Source of the DNA: Heliorestis convoluta
GTDB lineage: Bacteria > Bacillota > Desulfitobacteriia > Heliobacteriales > Heliobacteriaceae
DNA length: 64,000 bases
Assembly: GCF_009649955.1 (NCBI RefSeq)
Contig: NZ_CP045875.1
Span: 531,059 to 595,058 of the forward strand
Direction of reading: 5' to 3'
Position numbers and translations under genes: made by a program. Shown here piece by piece: positions 55,267-63,454 of this stretch. The notes beneath the pieces were generated by a model, which made no database searches, had not been told where the DNA came from, and was given only the letters and a program-made list of their open reading frames with translations. Each line of letters begins with the position of its first letter. Position 1 is the stretch's first letter.

Positions 55267-55746
55267 TTACCATATTCTCCATATGAATGCTACAATCATA
55301 CCAAAAGCGATAAAAAGGCGAACGATTGTGGCACCAACGAGTCCCAGCATGGTTCCGATACCTGCTTCAATAGCAAAGTCAATAGAGCGGCCTTTCATGA
55401 GTTCACCAATGACAGCACCAAGAAAAGGCCCGGCCACAATACCGAGTGGGCCGAAGACAAGTAAGCCAACGACACCACCAATAACGGCACCCCAAGCACC
55501 AGAAGAAGAAGCACCAAAGCGTTTGGCACCCCAAGCGGTACCTAGGTAATCAATCACTGTAGCAAGTAGCACGATTAATAGGTTAATCGCTAGAAAAAGT
55601 GGTGTCATAGTGACAAAGCCTTCAGAAAAGCCATAGCCAACCATGGCTAGAAAGATAAGCGGAATGCCAGGAAGAATCGGCACAAAAGTACCTAAAGCTC
55701 CGAAAAACATCACGATCAGGGCAACAATTAACCAGATATCATACAA
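55267..55746 (-). CDS. DUF456 family membrane protein
   Basis: This 159-residue protein has Gly-rich hydrophobic helices (IVMFFGALGTFVPILPGIPLI, FGASSSGAWGAVIGGVVGLLV, PFLGAVIGELMKG), the DUF456 pattern of glycine-zipper membrane proteins. The function is unknown. The TTG start has GGAGAGGAGAG upstream. It follows the gamma-lyase family gene by 33 bases and may be cotranscribed with it and ddl. Confidence 0.88.
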   Translation of the reverse strand: MYDIWLIVALIVMFFGALGTFVPILPGIPLIFLAMVGYGFSEGFVTMTPLFLAINLLIVLLATVIDYLGTAWGAKRFGASSSGAWGAVIGGVVGLLVFGPLGIVAGPFLGAVIGELMKGRSIDFAIEAGIGTMLGLVGATIVRLFIAFGMIVAFIWRIW

Positions 55747-55778
55747 ACTTTTTCTCTCCTCTCCCCCCTGCCCATCTC

Positions 55779-57089
55779 CTATGAACGCAATGCTGGCACC
55801 AAGGACTGCTCATAAAGCTTTTGTGCAGCTGTAACAGCACCAATGCGGACAAAAGTTTGACTCAAACCACCTTGAAAATAGACAGCATAAGGTTCACGTA
55901 TGGGCGCATCAGCACTTAATTCACTAGTAGCACCTTGAATAAAGGTCCCACCAGCCATAATGACAGGATCGGCGTAGCCAGGCATGGCGTTGGGTTCCGG
56001 CAAAACAAAACCATCAACAGGGCAAGCTTGTTGTAAACCTTGACAAAAAGCAACAACGCCTTCAGCTGTACCAATGGTAATGGCTTGTATAATATCAGTA
56101 CGCTTTTCATCGTAGCGAGGTGTCACTGCAAAACCAAGCAATTCAAAAAGACGAGCAGCGAAAACGGCTCCGGCTAAAGCTTCATAAACGACTTGCGGTG
56201 CCATAAACAATCCCTGAAAATAAAGTCTTCGTCCACCAGGGCTGCTGCCGACATGAGAGCCAATGCCAGGTGCTGTTAGCCGAGCTGCTGCTTTTTCTAC
56301 GAGCTCACTTTTTCCGGCTACATAACCACCCGTTGGTGCCAAACCACCACCTAAATTCTTAATAAGAGAACCAGCGATTAAATGAGCACCCAGTGCAGTT
56401 GGCTCTTTTGCTTCCACAAGTTCTCCATAGCAATTATCAACAAAGGTGATGACATGAGGATACTGTTCTGCTAAAGCTTGACAGGCCTGACCTATTTCTT
56501 CGACGGATAAAGAAGGCCGTAAGCTATAACCACGGGAACGCTGAAACATAACGAGCTTCGTAGTAGGCCTGATTGTATGGAGCAAGGCAGGTATGTCAAT
56601 GGTACCCTCAGCTGTTAATTCTACTTGTCTATAGGTGATGCCAAATTCTTGTAAGCTACCCGATGCATCATCAATACCGATCACTTCACGTAATGTATCA
56701 TAAGGTAACCCTGTCGCTGAAAGAACTTCATCGCCCGGTCGCAAAACGCCAAAAAGAGCTGCCGCAATGGCGTGGGTACCAGATACGAACTGTTCTCTTA
56801 CCAGTGCACTTTCGGCTTTAAGAACTTGTGCCATGACTTGATCAAGAGTCTGCCGAGCTGTATCGCCGTAGCCATAGCCTGTTGATAGACCAAGGTGATA
56901 CTCGGAGAGACGGGCTTCTTGAAAGCTTTCTAATATACGCATCTGATGATAATCTCGTTGTTGGGCTAAATTGTCAAGATATGGCGCAACTTCTATAGCA
57001 GCTTGATTGGCCAGGTCAGCAATCGCTGCAGAGAGTCGACCTTTTTGCTGCAACATTGTGAAAAGTTGATGCTTCGTTCTGGTTATCAT
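55779..57089 (-). CDS. Methionine gamma-lyase/aluminium-resistance family PLP protein (YnbB-like)
   Basis: This 436-residue PLP-dependent enzyme of the Cys/Met metabolism fold matches the Firmicutes YnbB/aluminium-resistance family: GLSTGYGYGDTAR at about 64, EQFVSGTHAI at about 98, DNCYGELVEAKEP at about 213, and PLP Lys in GSLIKNLGGGLAPTGGY (about 235-251). Its natural substrate is unproven; C-S lyase action on methionine or cystathionine is likely. The ATG has TGGAGGAAA upstream. It is followed by DUF456 and ddl on the same strand. Confidence 0.88.
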   Translation of the reverse strand: MITRTKHQLFTMLQQKGRLSAAIADLANQAAIEVAPYLDNLAQQRDYHQMRILESFQEARLSEYHLGLSTGYGYGDTARQTLDQVMAQVLKAESALVREQFVSGTHAIAAALFGVLRPGDEVLSATGLPYDTLREVIGIDDASGSLQEFGITYRQVELTAEGTIDIPALLHTIRPTTKLVMFQRSRGYSLRPSLSVEEIGQACQALAEQYPHVITFVDNCYGELVEAKEPTALGAHLIAGSLIKNLGGGLAPTGGYVAGKSELVEKAAARLTAPGIGSHVGSSPGGRRLYFQGLFMAPQVVYEALAGAVFAARLFELLGFAVTPRYDEKRTDIIQAITIGTAEGVVAFCQGLQQACPVDGFVLPEPNAMPGYADPVIMAGGTFIQGATSELSADAPIREPYAVYFQGGLSQTFVRIGAVTAAQKLYEQSLVPALRS

Positions 57090-57127
57090 GAATGCTCTAT
57101 TTCCTCCAGAAAAAAATACAAAAATAA

Positions 57128-57152
57128 GCTCCTTTCCTTGCGGTTAAGGAGC
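57128..57152 (-). terminator. Terminator of the cheY gene
   Basis: GCTCCTT pairs with AAGGAGC around an 11-base loop, with a T-rich tail on the minus strand. Confidence 0.75.
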
Positions 57153-57203
57153 ACGCTGTATGGGATAATCATACCATAATTCGACAGAATTGCCTAGGCG
57201 ACG

Positions 57204-57587
57204 TCAGTTTCTCCCGCTATTTACGGGGGGTTGTAGACACTTCTTAATTGCTTGTTCTACTTGATCACTGATAATTGGTTTTACGAGAAAATCAACGGCA
57301 CCGGCACGCATCGCATCTAAGATATAAGATTGTTGACCCATGGCGCTAACTATAATAACCCTCGCTTTTGGATCCCAACTACGGATGGCTTTAACTCCGT
57401 AGATACCATCGTACTCTGGCATCGTAATATCCATCGTTACGATATCCGGCTTTGCTTTCTTGTAGGCATGTAAAGCTTCAAGACCATTACTAGCTTCTGC
57501 GACAACTTCGTGGCCTAATTGAAGAATTATGTTCTTTATGATTTTGCGCATAAACTTACTATCATCAGTGAGTAAGAACTTGGCCAT
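57204..57587 (-). CDS. CheY-like response regulator
   Basis: This 127-residue single receiver domain has acidic DD in LLTDDSKFM, phospho-Asp in VTMDITMPEYDG (about residue 54), Ser in VSAMGQ and Lys in FLVKPI. It resembles Clostridia/Bacillus CheY with a YDGIYGVKAI helix. A hairpin terminator separates it from the MinE-like gene upstream. It may take phosphate from a CheA encoded elsewhere and act near the downstream chemoreceptor (61442). Confidence 0.9.
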   Translation of the reverse strand: MAKFLLTDDSKFMRKIIKNIILQLGHEVVAEASNGLEALHAYKKAKPDIVTMDITMPEYDGIYGVKAIRSWDPKARVIIVSAMGQQSYILDAMRAGAVDFLVKPIISDQVEQAIKKCLQPPVNSGRN

Positions 57588-57734
57588 CCCACCTGCTCAC
57601 CTCTTTTGCCAATTTACCAATATTCTGACTTAAGAAAAAATTGTATTTTCCACAATTGTATCATTGCAAGCGTTGTCATATTGTTTAACTATTGTACATC
57701 ACTATGGAAGAATTGATCAATTTAATCATGAATA

Positions 57735-57801
57735 TTAAAGAAACAAAGCCTGAACTTTTTACATTAATGATTGTGCAAAAAAGATCAGGCTTTGTTTCTT
57801 T
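57735..57801 (-). terminator. Terminator of the MinE-like gene
   Basis: AAAGAAACAAAGCCTGA pairs perfectly (17 bases) with TCAGGCTTTGTTTCTTT around a 31-base loop. Its proximal arm overlaps the stop codon of the MinE-like gene. Confidence 0.85.
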
Positions 57802-58015
57802 AACTGCGTTGGACTGTAAGCACTGGTATAGAAGCTACCATTATGCTCTGATTATCTCTAGATTCAAAGGCTATTTTTACTTCTGAGGCATTAACTTCCA
57901 TATACTGCGAGATGACTTGAACAAGGTCTTGTGTCATTTCTTCCACAATTTGTTGAGAATAGTTTTCTATTTCTTCGTCTATTACGATGATTAGTTGATT
58001 GTCTTTCTTGCTCAT
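57800..58015 (-). CDS. MinE-like topological-specificity domain without N-terminal membrane helix
   Basis: This 71-residue protein starts MSKKDNQLIIVIDEE, with AAAGGTGG 6 bases before the ATG. Residues about 29-69 match the MinE beta-strand domain: DLVQVISQYMEVNASEVKIA, then DNQSIMVASIPVL. This parallels the family pattern DLLEVISKYVEID...DNQ.ALVANIPV. The amphipathic MinE start (M..LDFF..) is missing, so binding to MinD membranes in the usual way is unlikely. MinC and MinD are not in the window. It sits in the signalling island between cheY and the partner-switch operon, transcribed away from the latter. Confidence 0.75.
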   Translation of the reverse strand: MSKKDNQLIIVIDEEIENYSQQIVEEMTQDLVQVISQYMEVNASEVKIAFESRDNQSIMVASIPVLTVQRS

Positions 58016-58151
58016 AGATACCACCTTTTTCATGCTTACCAGCTTTTTACCTTTTCTATGGAGTATATAGTAGAATCATACTTCATCTTGTATGGGACTT
58101 CAATATCTTTTCTAGTGGATGGAGTTATATAGATAGTAATGATATGCAAGC

Positions 58152-58173
58152 TCTAATCTCAGTTAAGATTAGA
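58152..58173 (+). promoter_or_regulatory. Palindrome upstream of the partner-switch operon
   Basis: TCTAATCT and AGATTAGA are separated by six bases, about 40 bases before an extended -10 (TGTTATAAT, 58208-58216). It is the likely site for a regulator of the operon that starts at 58270. Confidence 0.5.
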
Positions 58174-58207
58174 AGGAAAGGGACTGCTATTTATTTTACC
58201 TGTAAAA

Positions 58208-58216
58208 TGTTATAAT
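58208..58216 (+). promoter_or_regulatory. Extended -10 promoter of the partner-switch operon
   Basis: TGTTATAAT is an extended -10 element placed 54 bases before the GTG start. No clear -35 is visible, so activation by a bound protein is possible. Confidence 0.55.
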
Positions 58217-58269
58217 GTTTCACACAAGTCTTACATCATTGGAGTATTTCAGGAAGGGGTGGTTTGTTT

Positions 58270-58704
58270 GTGATAGAAATAAATATTTGCTGTTCTGCTA
58301 CCACAGAGAATCTTCCCTATCTTACACATATGGTTGAACAAACGCTTCTTCAAGAAATTGTGGAAGAACATCGTGAGATTGCATTTGCCATTCATGAAGC
58401 CCTTATCAATGCTGTTGAAGCGGTCAGGCGAGATCATACATATAATGTAGGGTTCCTTACTCTTCATCTAAAAATCACAGAGCAGGAAGTGTACGTTTCT
58501 GTAACCAATAGCGGAAGCGCCTATTCTAGATACGAAGCAGAATATATGCTGAATCAAGATATGCTACAAGTACTTCATCAAGATTGTGGCAGAGGATTCT
58601 TGTTCATGCAAGCGTTGATGGATGAGATTTGCATTGAAAATCTCGATAATAGAAAAGCTTTTTCTGTGATTATGAGAAAATTCAGAAAAAAGAAAGAAGG
58701 ATGA
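58270..58704 (+). CDS. RsbW/SpoIIAB-like anti-sigma or partner-switch kinase
   Basis: This 144-residue GHKL ATPase has an N-box AIHEALINAVEAVR (about residues 36-49) and a G-box CGRGFLFMQALMDE (about 108-121). Such proteins phosphorylate STAS antagonists and bind sigma factors or other targets. The GTG start at 58270 lies 7 bases after GGAAGGGGTGG; the TTG at 58264 overlaps the site. The STAS gene follows 3 bases later. No sigma factor gene is in the window, so the target need not be a sigma factor. Confidence 0.85.
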   Translation: MIEINICCSATTENLPYLTHMVEQTLLQEIVEEHREIAFAIHEALINAVEAVRRDHTYNVGFLTLHLKITEQEVYVSVTNSGSAYSRYEAEYMLNQDMLQVLHQDCGRGFLFMQALMDEICIENLDNRKAFSVIMRKFRKKKEG

Positions 58705-58707
58705 TAG

Positions 58708-59115
58708 ATGCAAGACAGAATACGACGTCTCGATGAACTGGTTGATATCTCAATTGATTTTAGACCTTGTAAAGACTATGAACAAATCGTATTTACAGGT
58801 CATCTTGTCTACAACACCAACGCAAAAACGAAAAGTCTTCTTCATAATCAATCGACTACGGTACGTGGTACTATCTTAGATCTGAGCAAAATTCAAAATA
58901 TAGATAGCACAGGTTTCGGGGTACTTGTAAATTTAAGTAAAGAAGCGAAGCAGCAAAATAGAAAGTTAGCCGTTGTTGTTACCGATCCTTTTATTGATCA
59001 GCTTTTTCAAATCTCTAAAGTTTACTTACTTTTCCCGGTCGTTGACTCTCCTGAAAAAGCTCTTCAAATATTAGATCAAGGCTATGTACCGACCCTTTCA
59101 CCGGAACAATACTGA
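58708..59115 (+). CDS. STAS-domain anti-sigma-factor antagonist
   Basis: This 135-residue single STAS domain has the phosphorylatable Ser in IDSTGFGVL (about residue 72) after the strand GTILDLSKIQ. It is the expected substrate of the kinase encoded upstream and of the phosphatase encoded downstream. Its N-terminus is about 30 residues longer than RsbV. The TGA overlaps the next ATG (TGATG), so translation is coupled. It completes the kinase-antagonist-phosphatase set. Confidence 0.9.
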   Translation: MQDRIRRLDELVDISIDFRPCKDYEQIVFTGHLVYNTNAKTKSLLHNQSTTVRGTILDLSKIQNIDSTGFGVLVNLSKEAKQQNRKLAVVVTDPFIDQLFQISKVYLLFPVVDSPEKALQILDQGYVPTLSPEQY

Positions 59116-60233
59116 TGGATAACAAGAAAATACTATTAACGCTCGGGCGTTTGGATCAATCGATTCTAGAGTTTCTAGCATTGAATCACGCCATTCTTAC
59201 GATACCTTTTAAAGATTGCTGCACTTTGTTACTAAAGCGTCTTCCTGTTGCTGATGTCGCTTTGTTGGGACAGTTCAATGATTTGACCCAAGCTTTACGG
59301 GTCATTGAATGTATCAAAGTAGAAGAGCCTCTCTTGCCTATTATTGCTTATATGCCAGAACTACCTGAGCAAGATAAATGGCTTCTTATAGAGAAGGGGC
59401 TAGATTGGTTTTTTTCGTCGCCACTGAATCTTCTCGAGTTGAGAGCTGTTATGAAAAGAGAAAATAGACGCTTTCGCTTTCTGCGACGGTATGAACAACA
59501 AATGAACCAAGTTGAGGTAGAGATTCAAGTAGCTAGGCAGATTATGAATCATCTTTTGCCGAAAAAAGGTTGCTTTCAGAACATTGAAGTTCAATGGATA
59601 CAGAGACCCCACTCTCTTCTTGGCGGTGACATGTTTTATTACTATGACCTACCTGATGAGAAACTGGCTCTCTTTCTTATTGATGTTTCTGGTCATGGTT
59701 TGACGTCTTCTATGGTAACGATGGCATTGCGTTCTCTCTTAAAAGGTGTGGCCTTAAAAGTACAAGAACCGATTCAAGTGATGACAGAGTTAAATCGCCA
59801 CATTTGTGATCTTTTTATGAACTTACCGGAAACAATCTATGCAGCCTGTACCTATTGCATTGTTGATAGACTGAACCAGTGTATACACTATAGTAATGCC
59901 GGAAACCCTGATGCCTGTCTATTTGGTACCAATGGAACTGTTCAAAAATTAAAAACGGAGAATATGGCCCTAGGTATCTATCCCGATCTAGAATTTCAGA
60001 AAAAGACGATTCGGTTACAGGAACAGCAAAGATTGGCACTCTTTACCGATGGAATCTATGATAAAAGAGGATCTCTAGAATCTAAGTTCGCTTTACGGGA
60101 CCAAGTGATTCAATCTATAGCGCTAGGAAGAGATCTTTCTCTAGCTGTGCTTTGTGAGCAGTTAGAAAAAAGCCTTGATAAAAGCTTGCAGCACTCTGAA
60201 GATGATTACTCACTTCTTCTTGTACAATGGTGA
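59115..60233 (+). CDS. SpoIIE/PP2C phosphatase with degenerate receiver
   Basis: This 372-residue protein has an N-terminal receiver-like domain (residues 1-115) in which the usual phospho-Asp and acidic pair are not evident, so it may act as a docking domain. A helical linker leads to the PP2C/SpoIIE domain with metal ligands in LGGDMFYY, DVSGHGLTS, FTDGIYD and DDYSLLLV. It would dephosphorylate the STAS protein. It overlaps the STAS gene by one base and ends 16 bases before the PAS gene. The layout resembles RsbU/RsbP with an altered sensor. Confidence 0.9.
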   Translation: MDNKKILLTLGRLDQSILEFLALNHAILTIPFKDCCTLLLKRLPVADVALLGQFNDLTQALRVIECIKVEEPLLPIIAYMPELPEQDKWLLIEKGLDWFFSSPLNLLELRAVMKRENRRFRFLRRYEQQMNQVEVEIQVARQIMNHLLPKKGCFQNIEVQWIQRPHSLLGGDMFYYYDLPDEKLALFLIDVSGHGLTSSMVTMALRSLLKGVALKVQEPIQVMTELNRHICDLFMNLPETIYAACTYCIVDRLNQCIHYSNAGNPDACLFGTNGTVQKLKTENMALGIYPDLEFQKKTIRLQEQQRLALFTDGIYDKRGSLESKFALRDQVIQSIALGRDLSLAVLCEQLEKSLDKSLQHSEDDYSLLLVQW

Positions 60234-60249
60234 GTCGGAGGCGTATAAT

Positions 60250-61392
60250 TTGAAAGTAAGCAAAGAACAAGAAAGACAAGGTAATAGTAGCTTCTATCAA
60301 AATCTTTTGACGATCGTAGGCGACTTTTTTTACGTAATTCATTACGAGAAAGATCAGCCTTTTCTACATTGGCATATGGGTCATCTAGTAGAAGAAGTGC
60401 CGATGATTCTATCTCTTCTATTGAACCAGGATGAGGCTATTGACTATGTCCATCTTGATGATCAATTGCTCCTATCGCATTTTCAGGAAGTGATTGCTAC
60501 AGGAGAAAGAAGTCGCCTTACCTTTCGATTTATCGATCCAAAGGGACAAACGCGGTGGTTTCAATATCATGCCATCCCGGAGAAGGATAATGAGTTGGGT
60601 AAAGTCACGAGAATCTATGGATTTATTCGTGATGTCACAGAGCAAGAATTGGCTTGGAAAGCGCGAGAACTATATGAAAGAGAGGTAGAAGCGAGAAGAA
60701 AGCAAATAGAATTGCATCAGCGTAATAAAATAGCACAGTTGCAATTGGCTATTTTCTACCAACGATTGTTCAATAAGTTGATACATAATACTCTCAAAAA
60801 AACATGCAACGGCACGTCAGAAGTAAGTCTTCGTCTTCTTTTATTAGTCAATGAACTGATGGATGACATATTCGCCACGCCTACATCATGGAACAAGCAT
60901 GGTACTCCTAATCCAAATGAAAAAGAGCCTATTTCATTGAAAGACGTGATCAACCCTATGATTATTTTTTTCGAGGAGATGGCAATAAATCAGAATAAGC
61001 AGGTACAGATTTCTTTTGATTTTGATGAAAACAAAGTAGTTTCCCTAGCTCGGAAGCCCTTTCTGAAAATGATATTGGGCATCTTCGTTTATTTATTAGA
61101 GCAAGAAGAAGGTTCTAGCCATTTGCATTTTCAGTCTAAGAACAGTCGCTCCGGTCAAGTCTTTTTTCATTTTTACATTGAAGACAATCGTGCTATCATG
61201 CCATTGCGGCTTTTTGAAATGCTAGGAAATAAGGTCCAAGCTATTAACTGGACAGAATCTTATACACTCTATGGTCCCTTTGCACTTGCTCTCATAGAAG
61301 CAAAAGTCATTGCTGAAGAAAGTGGTGGCACCTTTTTGCTTAAGAAGAGAGTTGAAAGCGGTGTAGAGATTCAAGGCACCTTTCCTATCTAG
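60250..61392 (+). CDS. PAS-domain pseudo-histidine kinase
   Basis: This 380-residue protein starts with TTG at 60250, with GGAGGCG upstream. A PAS fold lies in residues about 15-135 (WFQYHAIPEKDN, TRIYGFIRDVTEQE). A long helix with EARRKQIELHQRNKIAQLQL follows, then a region that resembles a GHKL ATPase fold but lacks the N-box and both Gly-rich boxes. No HisKA phospho-His in an H-E/D-x-R-T/N-P context is visible. It is probably a non-catalytic sensor that regulates the phosphatase or the chemoreceptor. It belongs to the operon. Confidence 0.75.
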   Translation: MKVSKEQERQGNSSFYQNLLTIVGDFFYVIHYEKDQPFLHWHMGHLVEEVPMILSLLLNQDEAIDYVHLDDQLLLSHFQEVIATGERSRLTFRFIDPKGQTRWFQYHAIPEKDNELGKVTRIYGFIRDVTEQELAWKARELYEREVEARRKQIELHQRNKIAQLQLAIFYQRLFNKLIHNTLKKTCNGTSEVSLRLLLLVNELMDDIFATPTSWNKHGTPNPNEKEPISLKDVINPMIIFFEEMAINQNKQVQISFDFDENKVVSLARKPFLKMILGIFVYLLEQEEGSSHLHFQSKNSRSGQVFFHFYIEDNRAIMPLRLFEMLGNKVQAINWTESYTLYGPFALALIEAKVIAEESGGTFLLKKRVESGVEIQGTFPI

Positions 61393-61441
61393 CTTCATCG
61401 AGTCATCTCATATTATATCGATTTGTTAAGGAGATGTTTCT

Positions 61442-63433
61442 ATGAAAAGCATACGTTTCAAACTATTAATCTATTTTGGCTTGGCCATTGTTGTTGTCTG
61501 TACAGCACTCGGTATGCTCGCTAGTTATACGGCTTCCCAAGCCTTAGAGCAGAAAACAGAAGAAGCGCTTACTCAATATGCTAAGAATGCAGCCGATCTT
61601 GTTGGAAGCAAAATCGACTATCACCTACTAGCCATAGAAAGCGTTGCCAGTCGTGACGATATACGTACTATGAATTGGCAAGAGCAACTGGAGGATCTGA
61701 AAGAGGAAAGTGATCGTCTCGGTTATTTGACCATGGCTGTAGTGACTCCCGATGGTGTAGCCCATTATGTAGATGGAACAGAGACCTATCTGGGCGATCG
61801 TTCTTATATTCAGAAAGCTTTTGCTGGTGAAAGCAATATGTCTGATATCCTTATTAGTCGTGTAATTAATGCACCTGTTATTATGGTTGCGGCACCGATT
61901 TATGGAGAGTTTCAGGAGATTGTAGGCGTACTTATAGCACGCCTCGCCGGTACAAGCTTGAGCCACATAATAACAGATATTTCATTTGGTGAAAGTGGCT
62001 ACGCCTATATGATCAATGGTGAAGGGACCATGGTGGCTCATCGAAATGAACAACTCGTATTAGATCAAGTGAACTACATAGAGGAAGGCAAAAGCGATGC
62101 AACATTACAGGAACTTTCTTTCTTTATGAGTACCATGGTTACAGAAGGCACCGTTATGGCTACCTATAACTATGAAGGCGTCGTTCGCTATGCTAGCTCA
62201 GCGACTGTAGAAGGAACGGACTGGTATATTGCTGTTGCAACGACCCAAAGTGAAGTAATGGCAGCAATTCGTGATCTTTATAGAAATATATTTCTCTCTT
62301 CAGCTTTTGTCCTAGTCATAGGACTGGCATTAATCTATGGGCTAGCTCAAAAAGTCATTATCAATCCTCTTTTCCAGTTAAAAAAAGAGCTTTCTACATT
62401 GGCAGAAAAAGGCGGCGATCTTACACAAAAAGTAGAGACGCCAAGTAATGACGAAATAGGCGATCTTGCTCAAGCCGTCAATTCCTTTATAGAAAAAATC
62501 CACCGTATTGTTTCTTCAGTCAAAGATAGTTCCAACCTCGTGACAGCTTCTACAACAGAAATTGCTACCGCCATGATTCATACGGGGCAATCAGCCAGTC
62601 AGATCTCTCAAAGTATTGAAGAGATTGCTGATGGTGCGAGCAAACAAAGTGAAGAAGCAAGTAAAATTATAGTGATGATGAATCAAGCTGATCAAGGTAT
62701 GTCCCTTGGGCTTCATAACTCTAAGAGACTTGTAGAAAAGGCGACGCAAGCCACGTCACTTGCTGAAAAAGGAGAAATGGCGATTAATGAAGCCATTTCC
62801 AACCTGAATATGGTTGAAAAAACAGTAGAGTTTGCCACAGAAGCAATTCAGAATCTAGGACTTCGTTCTTCTGAAATTGGCGAGATTGTTACAATCATTA
62901 CCAATATATCCAATCAAACCAACTTACTAGCGTTAAACGCAGCCATAGAAGCAGCTCGTGCTGGTGAACAAGGCAAAGGCTTTGCTGTTGTCTCTGAGGA
63001 AGTACGAAAACTTGCTGAGGAATCAAAAGAATCGGCAGAGAAAATTTCAAGATTAATCAAAGATATTCAAGCAGAAACGTCTGTAACGGTACGATCGATG
63101 GAAAGCAATTTAGAAGTCGTGAAAAAGCAGCTTCATATTATTACCCAAGGTGGCGATATGCTCAAAGAAATTGTTATTGAAGTAACAGACACGAAAACAG
63201 ATTCTCTGCGATTACAAGACGTATTTAGCTCTTTGAATAAGAGCTTTGAAGAGGTACAACGAGCCATTCAAGAGATTTCTACGTTGATTGAAAACACCGC
63301 TGCTGCTTCAGAAGAAGTTGCTTCTTCTGCTGAAGAACAGTTAGCAACAGTAGAAGAAGTCTCCGTTCATACCGATGAAGTAGCAAAAGCAGCTTCGAAA
63401 TTAAATGAAGAAGTAGGTCGCTTTAAGACTTGA
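61442..63433 (+). CDS. Methyl-accepting chemotaxis protein (Cache-HAMP)
   Basis: This 663-residue chemoreceptor has an N-terminal helix (about 8-30), a double-Cache ligand domain (33-280; [17 protein letters not shown]), a second helix (about 283-305), HAMP (305-360), and a signalling coiled coil with tip [20 protein letters not shown] (about 490-509). It lacks a C-terminal CheR-binding pentapeptide. AAGGAGATG precedes the ATG, 49 bases after the PAS gene. It is probably the input that governs flagellar or partner-switch output. Its Cache domain would bind an amino or organic acid; the ligand is not predictable. Confidence 0.93.
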   Translation: MKSIRFKLLIYFGLAIVVVCTALGMLASYTASQALEQKTEEALTQYAKNAADLVGSKIDYHLLAIESVASRDDIRTMNWQEQLEDLKEESDRLGYLTMAVVTPDGVAHYVDGTETYLGDRSYIQKAFAGESNMSDILISRVINAPVIMVAAPIYGEFQEIVGVLIARLAGTSLSHIITDISFGESGYAYMINGEGTMVAHRNEQLVLDQVNYIEEGKSDATLQELSFFMSTMVTEGTVMATYNYEGVVRYASSATVEGTDWYIAVATTQSEVMAAIRDLYRNIFLSSAFVLVIGLALIYGLAQKVIINPLFQLKKELSTLAEKGGDLTQKVETPSNDEIGDLAQAVNSFIEKIHRIVSSVKDSSNLVTASTTEIATAMIHTGQSASQISQSIEEIADGASKQSEEASKIIVMMNQADQGMSLGLHNSKRLVEKATQATSLAEKGEMAINEAISNLNMVEKTVEFATEAIQNLGLRSSEIGEIVTIITNISNQTNLLALNAAIEAARAGEQGKGFAVVSEEVRKLAEESKESAEKISRLIKDIQAETSVTVRSMESNLEVVKKQLHIITQGGDMLKEIVIEVTDTKTDSLRLQDVFSSLNKSFEEVQRAIQEISTLIENTAAASEEVASSAEEQLATVEEVSVHTDEVAKAASKLNEEVGRFKT

Positions 63434-63454
63434 TAAGAGAGATTGCTTATGACC

